The position numbers and the translations under genes were made by a program. Shown in pieces: positions 43,478 through 51,988 of a DNA stretch of 52,085 nucleotides. The stretch covers positions 1-52,085 of the forward strand of contig NZ_MDGL01000006.1 in assembly GCF_002742265.1 (NCBI RefSeq), in the 5' to 3' direction. The stretch comes from Maribacter sp. 4G9. GTDB lineage: Bacteria > Bacteroidota > Bacteroidia > Flavobacteriales > Flavobacteriaceae. The first letter of the stretch is position 1, and every line of letters starts with the position of its first letter. The notes under the pieces are model-generated. The model was not told where the DNA came from, did not search any database, and saw only the letters and a program-made list of their open reading frames with translations.

Positions 43478-44179
43478 ATGAGGAGATTACTTTTAGCAGT
43501 ATTTACCCTAATTTCCATTGCGGTACAGGCACAAGAAAATGGGGAGGACAAATTGGGAAGCTGGCACATGTACTTTGGAACCAACCATATAGCCGACAAA
43601 TGGAGCATCCACACCGAAGCACAGCTTCGATATTACGAGCAGGCCAAGAATTTTAACCAACTCCTTTTGCGTACCGGGTTAAACTATCATATTGATCCCA
43701 ATTCCATAGCAACGGCCGGGTACGCCTATATTGAAACGGATGGTACTTTCCCTGAAAATCCAAAAAGGGCGAATGCAAGGGAGCATCGCATCTTTGAACA
43801 GTTTATTCTTAAAAATAAGGTTTGGGAATTATTGTTTGAACATCGGTACCGGCTAGAGCAGCGATTTATCTCCCAAACAAATATTTTGAGTGATCCCGAG
43901 CAGGATTTAGGTAGAACAGAGCACCGCGCCCGATACCGGTTGCAAATGACCGTGCCCTTGACGGATATTTTCTTTTTGAATTTCTACGATGAAATTTTCA
44001 TCAATCTACAAAACGAGGCATTTGATCAAAACCGGTTGTATGCAGCGGTCGGACTCAATGTGACCCATAACCTAAGCGTTCAAGCCGGATATCTTAAAAA
44101 TCATTTTAGGACCGTCAATTATGATCGATTACAGGTGGCCGTTTTTTATAATCCCGACTTGCGCAAGCTATTCAAATAG
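43478..44179 (+). CDS. DUF2490 domain-containing exported protein
   Basis: A 233-aa protein with signal peptide LLLAVFTLISIAVQAQ. The mature part is built of alternating amphipathic beta strands (SWHMYFGTNHIADKWSIHTEAQLRYYEQ, FEHRYRLEQRF, RARYRLQMTVPL) with a near-terminal VAVFYNP, typical of DUF2490 outer-membrane beta-barrel proteins. It probably resides in the outer membrane; no ligand or function is established. It lies between the broken S9 gene and the superoxide dismutase gene. Confidence 0.88.
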   Translation: MRRLLLAVFTLISIAVQAQENGEDKLGSWHMYFGTNHIADKWSIHTEAQLRYYEQAKNFNQLLLRTGLNYHIDPNSIATAGYAYIETDGTFPENPKRANAREHRIFEQFILKNKVWELLFEHRYRLEQRFISQTNILSDPEQDLGRTEHRARYRLQMTVPLTDIFFLNFYDEIFINLQNEAFDQNRLYAAVGLNVTHNLSVQAGYLKNHFRTVNYDRLQVAVFYNPDLRKLFK

Positions 44180-44299
44180 TGTGATTTATACCAAATAACA
44201 CTGTTATTAGGAATACTGCTAAAATGATTGGCGTATGAGTTCATATAGCGCCCGAAATTTCTTAATTTTAACAAATAAGAAAAACAAAAACCAAGAGAC

Positions 44300-44890
44300 A
44301 TGAAAAATGTAATAAAATTTCCTTTGGCCGTACTTGCCTTATTCGCGGTCATTAATTGTAAAGAAGTAAAAAAAGAGTCCAATGAAGCTGCCGATGAAAT
44401 GGAAGAGACCATGGAGGAAATGACTCAAGAGGAAGAAGTAGAAACCGTTAAATTTATGATGGAGCCCAAGAGCGATAGTGGCGTACAGGGGGAAGTGACC
44501 TTTACCGAAGAGGATGGCGAAGTCAACATGATGGCAACCTTCTCCGGTCTGTCCGAAGGGGAACATGCCATCCACATCCACCAGACCGCAGATTGTTCCG
44601 CCGCAGATGGAACATCGGCTGGGGGACACTGGAACCCAACCAATGAACCACATGGTAAATGGGGTGCCAGCGAAGGATACCACAAAGGTGATATTGGCAA
44701 TTTTATGGCAGATGCCGAAGGCAACGCCACCGTTGAATTCTCAACCTCAGAATGGTGCATGGGATGTGATGACGAAAACAAAAATATTTTAGGCAAGGCC
44801 GTAATCGTGCACCAGGGGGCAGATGATTTCACAAGTCAGCCAAGCGGTGCTGCCGGAGCCCGTGTGAGTTGTACCGGAATTATACAATAA
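44300..44890 (+). CDS. sodC: Cu/Zn superoxide dismutase-family lipoprotein
   Basis: A 196-aa protein with lipobox LFAVINCKE, then a Glu-rich spacer (about 25-50) and a SodC beta-barrel. Metal ligands are visible as HAIHIHQTADC (His92 and His94 plus the disulphide Cys), GGHWNP, YHKGDIGNFMAD, and VHQGADDF with the second disulphide Cys in ARVSCTG. It would remove superoxide in the periplasm. It has its own terminator and is followed by an ECF sigma operon, which may or may not be linked functionally. Confidence 0.93.
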   Translation: MKNVIKFPLAVLALFAVINCKEVKKESNEAADEMEETMEEMTQEEEVETVKFMMEPKSDSGVQGEVTFTEEDGEVNMMATFSGLSEGEHAIHIHQTADCSAADGTSAGGHWNPTNEPHGKWGASEGYHKGDIGNFMADAEGNATVEFSTSEWCMGCDDENKNILGKAVIVHQGADDFTSQPSGAAGARVSCTGIIQ

Positions 44891-44908
44891 CGTTAAAAAT
44901 AGTATGAA

Positions 44909-44938
44909 TAAAAGCCATCCAGAGGGGTGGCTTTTTTT
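44909..44938 (+). terminator. Rho-independent terminator after sodC
   Basis: The arms AAAGCCATCC (44911-44920) and GGGTGGCTTT (44925-44934) pair with one G-T wobble around the loop AGAG. A T7 run follows. It separates sodC from the sigma factor gene, which should therefore have its own promoter close to 44940-44963. Confidence 0.8.
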
Positions 44939-44963
44939 ATTTTTAATCGTTAAATTCGGCCCT

Positions 44964-45500
44964 ATGCAATTAGATCTTTTAGTAGAGCGATTTCAAAAGA
45001 AAGATGCTTCGGCTTTTGAAACACTTTATGGTATGTACTCCAAAAATATTTGTGGGGTCATTAACACGATTGTTAAGAACGAAGGCCGCTCCCAAGAAAT
45101 CTGTCAGGATGTTTTCGTAAAGATTTGGAATAATTCCGATAGCTATAATGCATCAAAAGGAAGGTTTTTTACGTGGGTTTTGAATATCGCACGTAATGCG
45201 GCCATCGATGAAATACGCAGTAAGTCGTATAAAAATGAAAAAAAGAACCTTTCCGCGGACTACTTCGTAAGTATTTTGGAAAGTAGGGAGGATGAAAGTA
45301 ATGCTACTATTGACACAAAAGGTCTTAAGAAGTTGATACAAAGTCTAAAGAAAAAATGTGTTCAAATCATAGAACTGCTCTATTTTAGAGGATATACACA
45401 AAATGAAGCTGCCGAGGAATTGGCCATACCCGTTGGAACGGTAAAGACAAGAAACAGAAGCTGTCTTTCCAAACTAAGGGAAAACATGGAAGTCAAATAA
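44964..45500 (+). CDS. ECF-type RNA polymerase sigma factor
   Basis: A 178-aa sigma-70 family regulator. Region 2 is seen in FETLYGMYSKNICGVINTIV and RFFTWVLNIARNAAIDEIR. Region 4 is seen in QIIELLYFRGYTQNEAAEELAIPVGTVKTRNRSCLSKLRE with its helix-turn-helix. ATG 44964 (MQLDLLVERFQKKDASAFE) is chosen because the frame upstream runs through the sodC terminator. The anti-sigma gene starts at the base after its stop codon, so the two are translationally coupled. Pairing with an RskA-type partner suggests a SigK-like cell-envelope response. Confidence 0.92.
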   Translation: MQLDLLVERFQKKDASAFETLYGMYSKNICGVINTIVKNEGRSQEICQDVFVKIWNNSDSYNASKGRFFTWVLNIARNAAIDEIRSKSYKNEKKNLSADYFVSILESREDESNATIDTKGLKKLIQSLKKKCVQIIELLYFRGYTQNEAAEELAIPVGTVKTRNRSCLSKLRENMEVK

Positions 45501-46301
45501 ATGAATGTTCAAGAATACATAGCGACCGGGATATTGGAACTTTACGTGGCCGGGGTTCTCACAGAAAAGGAAAATCTGGAGATCGCTGCCTATGCGGAGG
45601 AGTATCCTGAAATCAAGGCTGAAATACTAGCCATTGAGAATGCCATTTTGGAATTGACCCGAAGAAGTAGCACCGTAAATCCCTATTCTTTTGATACGCT
45701 CAAACCTAAATTAGGTAATCTGGAATCCGATACCAGCGTAATTCCCTTGAAAAAGGAAGCTTCCAATTGGACGTCTTATGTAGGTTGGGCCGCTTCGGTA
45801 TTATTGGCCATTGGCCTATTCTGGGTCTATACCCAAAATGAGAATCTAAAATCTGAAATTCAGCTCGTAAATCAACAAAATCAGGAATTGGAACAACAAA
45901 TCGCCGATTCCGATGCTTCCCTGGAAAAAACCCAGGAGTTATTGAACACCCTAAGGGACAAGGATATCGCTGTAATTCCTCTGGGCGGACAAGAAGTATC
46001 TCCATCCTCTTATGCCAAGGCCTATTGGAACAAGCAAGAAGAAAAAGTCTTTATAGATGCCCAAGGTTTACCTGAACCACCCGATGGTTTTGTCTATCAG
46101 GTCTGGTCGTTAAAACTTTCACCCTTGACCCCTACAAGCATGGGATTATTGGAAGATTTTGCCACGGATGACAATAAGGTATTCGCGTTAAACAACCCTA
46201 ACGATTCCGAAGCCTTTGGTATAACCCTGGAACCTGAAGGTGGCAGCGAATCCCCTACTTTAGAGCAATTGTATGCTTTGGGTGTTGTCTCCACTTCTTA
46301 A
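45501..46301 (+). CDS. RskA-type membrane anti-sigma factor
   Basis: A 266-aa single-pass membrane protein. A cytoplasmic N-terminal anti-sigma domain (MNVQEYIATGILELYVAGVL, about 1-85) is followed by a membrane helix (TSYVGWAASVLLAIGLFWVY), then a coiled coil rich in Gln/Glu (about 115-150), and a periplasmic RskA C-terminal domain with YQVWSLKLSPLTPTSMGLL and FGITLEPEGGSESPT. It directly follows the sigma factor with no spacer and should sequester it at the membrane until a signal triggers proteolysis. The signal is unknown. Confidence 0.9.
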   Translation: MNVQEYIATGILELYVAGVLTEKENLEIAAYAEEYPEIKAEILAIENAILELTRRSSTVNPYSFDTLKPKLGNLESDTSVIPLKKEASNWTSYVGWAASVLLAIGLFWVYTQNENLKSEIQLVNQQNQELEQQIADSDASLEKTQELLNTLRDKDIAVIPLGGQEVSPSSYAKAYWNKQEEKVFIDAQGLPEPPDGFVYQVWSLKLSPLTPTSMGLLEDFATDDNKVFALNNPNDSEAFGITLEPEGGSESPTLEQLYALGVVSTS

Positions 46302-46355
46302 ATAAATCGATTCACAACAGCATACTAATACTGGAAAATTTACTATTTTTCCACC

Positions 46356-46541
46356 ATGGATTTAAAGAAACTCTTCGGAACCATTCTCACTTTGCTAGGC
46401 ATTGGTGGTTTGGTATATGCCGCTATCTTGTTCGGCAATAGTACGGGAACTACAAAAGCCTTAATTGTGTTTGCCGTATTGGGTGCTATCTTCTTCTTTT
46501 CGGGAATTGGATTGATCCGAACAACAAAAGGGAAAGAGTAA
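46356..46541 (+). CDS. Small two-helix membrane protein
   Basis: A 61-aa protein with two membrane segments (FGTILTLLGIGGLVYAAILF and ALIVFAVLGAIFFFSGIGLI), a positively charged start (MDLKKL) and a charged end (RTTKGKE). Similar small proteins are common in Flavobacteriia but uncharacterised. It is 55 bp after the anti-sigma gene and could share its transcript. A small inverted repeat (CTCGAT-T-ATCGAG, 46621-46633) lies downstream in the convergent gap, without a good T-run. Confidence 0.7.
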   Translation: MDLKKLFGTILTLLGIGGLVYAAILFGNSTGTTKALIVFAVLGAIFFFSGIGLIRTTKGKE

Positions 46542-46643
46542 ACAACCTTAGAGCAAGCCTACGAGGCATTGAAAATAACCTTTACATTAAGTTTCAACGC
46601 AAGCGTCGGAGCAATTAAATCTCGATTATCGAGTAATTTAGGA

Positions 46644-47732
46644 CTAAATATCCTTAGAGATTCTGTGAAAGCCCAGTGTCTTTACCAGCCATTTAGGCAA
46701 GGGTTTGGTAGGATTCCTGTTTTTTAGGTTCAAGTACAATCCTAAAGGTTTAAAAATGGGAACCTTATGGGTTTCCACAAATTCTATTAGGGTTCCGTCC
46801 GGATCTTCTACATAACTGAAATGCCCGGCTGCATCGCCCATATCAAAGCTATTGGCACTATCTACGGTAAAAGGATAGTTAAGCCCTGCAGCGCGTTGCC
46901 TAAGATTTTCCATACCATGAACATCAAAGCATAGATGAATATAACCCAGATCTCCCCATAACCTATTTTCAAATATTTTAACGGGATTTCTATCCAAGGC
47001 TTGCAAGAGCTCAATCTGGGTAGGGCCCAAAAGAGCACCAAAGCCACCAAACTTGGGTCGGGAATGTTGAAGTACCACTTTTCTATAAAGACCCCATTTT
47101 TCACGGTTTGGATTTAAGGGAAGTTTTACGGTCTCTTCGCTGAGCACTTTACCATACCCCAACAATTCTTTATAAAACCTGATAGATTCTGGAATGTGGG
47201 AAACGCCTATAACAGCGCCTAGAACACCACCAGTACTTTGTTTTGTTCTGGAAAAACAATACCCATCCTCTACAACCTCTACCAAGTTATCCCAAGGATC
47301 TTGAAAATAGAAGGAAGAGATTCCCAACGTATTGGTCATAATATCCGTTTGATAGGGCAAATTCAGTTTTTTAAGGTCCTCAAAACTGGTGGTAATATCC
47401 ATGGTTCTTAATTTCATGGCATTGATTCCCAAGTCTCCCAAAATAACAGGGGTTTTCGGATTCTCCGGTATCCTACTTGTAAATTGCCATATTTCCAATC
47501 CCCCGCCCCCATGCATATTCAACGATAGATAGGCATTTCTATGACAAACCTCTTCCTGGGTGTATCTGGTCATAAGGGTTGCCGGGGCTTCGTCCTTAAA
47601 TAACAATATATCAAACCCTAGATGCTTTCTGTACCAATTGAAAACAGCTTTGGTATCGGATACACCAATTCCTACTTGCTGAATTCCGTTAATAATATCA
47701 GGTGTTGTAGGGCGTTCTGATGAGTTTATCAT
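46644..47732 (-). CDS. VOC-family protein with two glyoxalase-like domains
   Basis: A 362-aa cytoplasmic protein with two vicinal-oxygen-chelate modules. The first (about 14-150) has QQVGIGVSDTKAVFNWYRKHLGFDI and a metal-type Glu in NLVEVVEDGYCF. The second (about 168-315) has GAVIGVSHIPESIRFYKELLGYG and GTLIEFVETHKV. Such paired domains occur in dioxygenases and glyoxalase-like enzymes. Its first 35 bp overlap the end of the upstream glycosyltransferase gene, so the two are probably co-translated. The reaction catalysed is unknown. Confidence 0.85.
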   Translation of the reverse strand: MINSSERPTTPDIINGIQQVGIGVSDTKAVFNWYRKHLGFDILLFKDEAPATLMTRYTQEEVCHRNAYLSLNMHGGGGLEIWQFTSRIPENPKTPVILGDLGINAMKLRTMDITTSFEDLKKLNLPYQTDIMTNTLGISSFYFQDPWDNLVEVVEDGYCFSRTKQSTGGVLGAVIGVSHIPESIRFYKELLGYGKVLSEETVKLPLNPNREKWGLYRKVVLQHSRPKFGGFGALLGPTQIELLQALDRNPVKIFENRLWGDLGYIHLCFDVHGMENLRQRAAGLNYPFTVDSANSFDMGDAAGHFSYVEDPDGTLIEFVETHKVPIFKPLGLYLNLKNRNPTKPLPKWLVKTLGFHRISKDI

Positions 47733-48399
47733 GTAGGGTCTTTAATTTTTGGCTGGAATATCCCATTTTAAAAAGTACGACCAACAACAAATTGGACAGG
47801 TTCACTCTTAAATAGGAGTTGGAATCGTATTTCCTAGCGGATACAATAAGGTTGTTTTTTACGATTTTATATCTAAGGCCATGCTTTTTTAAGCGTTTAA
47901 AAAACTCAAAGTCCTCCATCAGTACTTGGGTTTCATCAAATTGACCCAAGCTATTGAAGTGTTCTGTCTTAATAAAAAGGCATTGGTCACCGCCTCCCGT
48001 AAAAATACCGTCCTTGCCCGTGAAATAGGAATTTATACGCAAGGGCAGGCTTTCCTTGTCAAATCTGTACGAGAAGAATCCGGCATCATAATCTTCTTTA
48101 ATAGTTCTTCTAATATCGAGTAGAAACGTTTCAGGAGGTCTTACATCGGCGTGCAAAAATGCCAAGACATCTCCCTTAGCTATTCTGGCCGCCTCGTTCA
48201 TTTGTGATGCCCTACCTTTCTTATGGCACTTGAGAATAATGGCATTCTCATTGGTTTCATTACAAAAATCGGCCTGGCTTTCAGGAGAAAGCGCCACCAA
48301 TATTTCAAAGGGTTCCTTCTTCGTTAAACCTGATAGTTTTCGAACTAAAAAGTCAATATTCTCGGCTTCCTTATGTGCTGGGATAATTATACTAATCAT
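47698..48399 (-). CDS. Glycosyltransferase family 2, TIGR04283 type (arsenosugar-associated)
   Basis: A 233-aa GT-A enzyme. Features specific to TIGR04283 are SIIIPAHKEAENIDFLV at the start, HKKGRASQMNEAARIAKGDV, LAFLHADVRPPETFL, GGGDQCLFIKTEHFNSLGQF and VLMEDFEFFKRLKKHGL. The family was defined as an rSAM/selenodomain-associated transferase and is now associated with arsenosugar biosynthesis. ATG 48399 (MISIIIPAH) is used rather than an in-frame upstream start at 48438. It overlaps the VOC gene. A radical-SAM ArsS partner is not found in the window. Confidence 0.85.
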   Translation of the reverse strand: MISIIIPAHKEAENIDFLVRKLSGLTKKEPFEILVALSPESQADFCNETNENAIILKCHKKGRASQMNEAARIAKGDVLAFLHADVRPPETFLLDIRRTIKEDYDAGFFSYRFDKESLPLRINSYFTGKDGIFTGGGDQCLFIKTEHFNSLGQFDETQVLMEDFEFFKRLKKHGLRYKIVKNNLIVSARKYDSNSYLRVNLSNLLLVVLFKMGYSSQKLKTLHDKLIRTPYNT

Positions 48400-48589
48400 A
48401 ATAGTAAAAACATCATTCCAAAAAATGTAACGTAACAATTGTGACTGCTCTAAATCTACGGAAATAGAATACGAAAGGTTTTAAATAAGGATTACAATTC
48501 TAGAAATAATATCTGAAAGTTTAAAGATTATTTACGACCTACTTTAAAACCCTACCCTATTCGATTACGTATGTGTTAAAAAGATAAGT

Positions 48590-49378
48590 ATGATTCGATT
48601 AAAATATTTAATTAGTTTATTGATAATCCTGTTTTTAGGATGTAAAGAGGGTAACGGGCAAATGCAGTCCGCTACCGGAAAAATGAATTTCAATGAACTT
48701 TCAGAGCAGTTTCTCCATAAAATAAAGAACAATGAAAGTACTCAAGAAATTCAAGATGCCCTATCCCGCACTACTATTGATTCCCTGGAAAAAAACTTGG
48801 ATACCAACGATAAAAAACTAGCCTTTTGGGTAAATATTTATAACGCCTATATCCAAGTAATCCTGCAAAAAAATCCGGATCTGTACCAAGATCGAAGTGA
48901 ATTCTTTAAAAAAGATCAAATTCCCATTGCTGGGGAAACGATATCCTTTGAAAAAATTGAACACGGTATCATTAGAAAATCCCAATGGGAGTATGGATTG
49001 GGATTTGTTGGAAAAATTTTTCCGGGCGAATTTGAAAAAAGACTACGAGTTGATGAACCGGATTACCGTATTCATTTTGCCCTCAATTGTGGTGCATTGG
49101 ACTGTCCGCCAGTGGCCATTTACGAATGTGAGCGATTGGACGAGCAATTTAGCGAGGGAACCTCCAAGTACCTTAAACGAACCACGGACTACAATGCTAC
49201 TGAGAAAAAGGTACTGGTTACGGCTCTTTTTAGTTGGTTCCGAGGAGATTTTGGCGGGGTCGATGGTGTAAAGGACATCCTGAAGGACCAAAAACTTATC
49301 CCTACCACAAAAGGCATTGATATTGATTATAAAAATTATGATTGGACCTTGAAATTGGATAATTTTGTAAACCTCTAA
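48590..49378 (+). CDS. DUF547 domain-containing lipoprotein
   Basis: A 262-aa exported lipoprotein with lipobox LILFLGCKEG. The DUF547 core is clear: DKKLAFWVNIYNAYIQVILQ (about 78-97), ISFEKIEHGIIR, and YRIHFALNCGALDCPPVAIY with the conserved Cys residues and His. Its end is YDWTLKLDNF. DUF547 folds as a cysteine peptidase-like domain, but activity is unproven. It often neighbours TIGR04283-type glycosyltransferases, as here, and a 61-bp gap separates it from the RND transporter. Confidence 0.9.
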   Translation: MIRLKYLISLLIILFLGCKEGNGQMQSATGKMNFNELSEQFLHKIKNNESTQEIQDALSRTTIDSLEKNLDTNDKKLAFWVNIYNAYIQVILQKNPDLYQDRSEFFKKDQIPIAGETISFEKIEHGIIRKSQWEYGLGFVGKIFPGEFEKRLRVDEPDYRIHFALNCGALDCPPVAIYECERLDEQFSEGTSKYLKRTTDYNATEKKVLVTALFSWFRGDFGGVDGVKDILKDQKLIPTTKGIDIDYKNYDWTLKLDNFVNL

Positions 49379-49439
49379 TTTTAGACAAAATAAGAACAAA
49401 CCGGTTGTATTTGTTCTGCCCATGCAGTAGATTCACTTT

Positions 49440-51689
49440 ATGAACCACCTATCCCTGGTAAAAAAATTTTGTATCATTTTATTTGTGGGCCTTGGGATTT
49501 TTTCAGCCACCTTACTCCCAAATCTTAAGTTTACATTCGACTTCAGCCAATTTTTTCCCGAGGAGGATCAGGACCTTGAATTCTATAAAGGGTTTGTGGA
49601 GGAATTCGGTACAGATGATAATTTCCTATTGATTGCCATAGAACAGGACTCAACTGTTTTTGAAGCGGGGTTTTTGAAGAAATTCAATGCGTTTTCAGAA
49701 GCAAGCAAGGATTTTGATTTCGTCACGGAAAGTGCTTCGCTAACTTCATTATCCTATCCGCTTAAAACCTCCTTTGGCTATACTACCCTACCCATCATCC
49801 ATATTGAGGACAGTTTGGCCTACGCCAAGGATTGGGAAAAAATAAAGGAAGACGGATTATTCATCAACTCCCTGATCGATGAAAAGGGTACCTCCATGGT
49901 CGTGGCACTAAGAACCTTGGATGACCTAAACTACGAACAGAGTGAAATCCTGCTATCCCAAATCCGGACTTCCTTAAAAACACATAAATTAACGGAGTAC
50001 CATATTTTGGGGAGGGCCTTTTTTTTGGAAGCCATTGTGGATATGCAAAAAAGTGAAGTGCTAAAAACCAGTGTCATAGCAGCTATTTTAGTGTTGATCA
50101 TTCTCCTATTGGTCTATAGAAGTTTGCCCTTGGTTTTGATTTCCATGGCCTCCATAAGTCTTTCTCTTTTAATTTTTATGGGCATATTGGCACTTTGGGG
50201 CAAGGAACTCAATGCCATGGCGGCCTTCTACCCCGTCTTGATGCTCATAGTGGGCACTTCGGATGTTATCCATATTACGGACAGTTTTATACGCAAAATT
50301 CAATCTGGGGCGGAAAGGTATACGGCTATAAAATCATCGTTGGGAGAAGTAGGCCTTACCACCTTGCTCACGTCGGTTACCACCGCGGTAGGATTTATCA
50401 CGCTTTTATCTTCCCGACTCGTGAGTATCCAGGAATTTGGTATCAATGCCGCCATTGGCGTTATTGTGGCCTATATCACCGTAGTTTTCTTCACTGGTTC
50501 CCTTTTGATCAGTCTTCCTAAAAAAGCACTCTTGGGAAAGAAAAGTGTTTCCAAAAAATGGGTGAATTATCTCTTGGCCATCAATCAGTTTACCAAAATA
50601 CATCCCAAGGCCATCTTGTTGGGTACCGTGATCTTTACAAGTCTGTGCTTCTGGGGCATCAGTTTGGTAAGCACCAATTATGAGTTTAAAAGAACCCTGC
50701 CCAATAAAAGTGAAATCGCTTCCGATTTTGAATTTTTTCAGCAAAATTATGCCGGATTTAGGCCATTGGAAATAGCGGTGATGGCCCAAAACGATTTCTC
50801 CGTGCTGGATTATAAGGTAGCTATAGAAATTGAAAAATTGATAGATTACCTCAAAACGGTGCCTTCCATAGGAAACCTACAATCCTCGAATTTACCTTTT
50901 AAAATTCTCCACAAGGCAAACAATGTTAATAAGTCTGATTTTCTGACCATACCCAAGAGCGCATCGGTTTTTGAGAAGTACAAGAAGGATATTCGTAGAT
51001 TGGGAAGAAAGGAGCTGGAACGTTTCGTCAATGCCGATGGGAACATGGCGCGTATAAACGGGAGGTTGCAGGATATTGGTACGGACAATTTAAAATTGGT
51101 ATATGAAAACATTGAAAATTTCGCCCAAAGGAAGTTGGATACGACCAAAATAAAGGTGAGGGTTACCGGAAAAAGTATGCTACTGGACAAAAACTCCGAG
51201 TATATACGGAGTAGTCTTTTGGAGGGATTGTTCTACGGACTCCTTCTTATTGGTCTATTAATGGTTCTTGTTTTTAGAAATTTTAAAATGTTCCTTATTT
51301 CCCTTATTCCCAACATACTTCCTATTCTTTTCGCTGGAAGCGTCCTAGGGTTTCTGAACATACCTTTGGAAGCCTCCTTATCGGTGGTATTTGCTATTGT
51401 TTTTGGCATTGCCGTGGACGATACGATACATTTTTTAGGGAAATATAAGTTAGGGATAAGCCAAGGGCTTACTCAAGAGGAAGCATTGGAAAAGACTTTC
51501 GCCCATACCGGGAGGGCACTTGTCATTACTACAATCATCCTATTTTTCGGATTCATGGTCATGCTGTTTTCCATTCATCAGCCCAGTATCACTATAGGTT
51601 TGATTATAAGTGTAACCTTGGTAACGGCGTTGGTACTGGATTTACTGCTATTACCGGTGCTAATTCGAAAACTGATCAGGGAAGCGTAG
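49440..51689 (+). CDS. RND/MMPL-family transporter
   Basis: A 749-aa inner-membrane protein with the RND half-duplicated layout. There is one N-terminal helix, then a large periplasmic domain (about 30-205), five helices (about 210-360, including AAFYPVLMLIVGTSDVIHITDSF), one helix near 390, a second periplasmic domain (about 410-580), and five final helices with the matching FAIVFGIAVDDTIHFLGKYK. The VGTSD and VDD motifs occupy the proton-relay positions. It is co-directional with the DUF547 gene 61 bp upstream, suggesting joint export of a lipid or small molecule. The cargo is unknown. Confidence 0.92.
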   Translation: MNHLSLVKKFCIILFVGLGIFSATLLPNLKFTFDFSQFFPEEDQDLEFYKGFVEEFGTDDNFLLIAIEQDSTVFEAGFLKKFNAFSEASKDFDFVTESASLTSLSYPLKTSFGYTTLPIIHIEDSLAYAKDWEKIKEDGLFINSLIDEKGTSMVVALRTLDDLNYEQSEILLSQIRTSLKTHKLTEYHILGRAFFLEAIVDMQKSEVLKTSVIAAILVLIILLLVYRSLPLVLISMASISLSLLIFMGILALWGKELNAMAAFYPVLMLIVGTSDVIHITDSFIRKIQSGAERYTAIKSSLGEVGLTTLLTSVTTAVGFITLLSSRLVSIQEFGINAAIGVIVAYITVVFFTGSLLISLPKKALLGKKSVSKKWVNYLLAINQFTKIHPKAILLGTVIFTSLCFWGISLVSTNYEFKRTLPNKSEIASDFEFFQQNYAGFRPLEIAVMAQNDFSVLDYKVAIEIEKLIDYLKTVPSIGNLQSSNLPFKILHKANNVNKSDFLTIPKSASVFEKYKKDIRRLGRKELERFVNADGNMARINGRLQDIGTDNLKLVYENIENFAQRKLDTTKIKVRVTGKSMLLDKNSEYIRSSLLEGLFYGLLLIGLLMVLVFRNFKMFLISLIPNILPILFAGSVLGFLNIPLEASLSVVFAIVFGIAVDDTIHFLGKYKLGISQGLTQEEALEKTFAHTGRALVITTIILFFGFMVMLFSIHQPSITIGLIISVTLVTALVLDLLLLPVLIRKLIREA

Positions 51690-51691
51690 TT

Positions 51692-51796
51692 TTATTTCCT
51701 ATCCAGCATTTTTTTAAGTGAACGATGTGCCAAAATGGTTTTTCCAAGCATAATGGCCATGATTGCAATCCACAAAGAGAAGAGTAGGTATTCCAT
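51692..51796 (-). CDS. Small single-helix membrane protein (34 aa)
   Basis: On the minus strand an ATG at 51796 opens a 34-codon frame reading MEYLLFSLWIAIMAIMLGKT, then ILAHRSLKKMLDRK. It stops 2 bp beyond the end of the convergent RND gene. It has one hydrophobic helix and a basic tail, as expected for a real membrane microprotein with positive-inside topology. No exact promoter box was seen upstream. The composition is not that of a random shadow, but conservation cannot be tested here. Confidence 0.4.
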   Translation of the reverse strand: MEYLLFSLWIAIMAIMLGKTILAHRSLKKMLDRK

Positions 51797-51988
51797 AACA
51801 CGTGAATTTAAAAAGGTTTGGTTCGGTTAAATTCGTATACTATTTTAAAGTTTTGGGGCTATTAAAATAGACTTTGAATGTATTTCATCGATAAATATAT
51901 ACGAAGTGGTTTAAACTTTTTTTGGATCGAAAGACAGGGTTGCAGAGATTTGTGTTGTGAAACATAAGTCAAACCAAAACAACCCTTT
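51797..51988. other. Intergenic region before the right-end insertion sequence
   Basis: About 190 bp without a credible gene. The AT-rich first part is flank; somewhere near 51920-51960 the text AGACAGGGTTGCAGAGATTT may belong to the left terminal inverted repeat of the insertion element, but the right copy lies outside the window. Confidence 0.35.
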
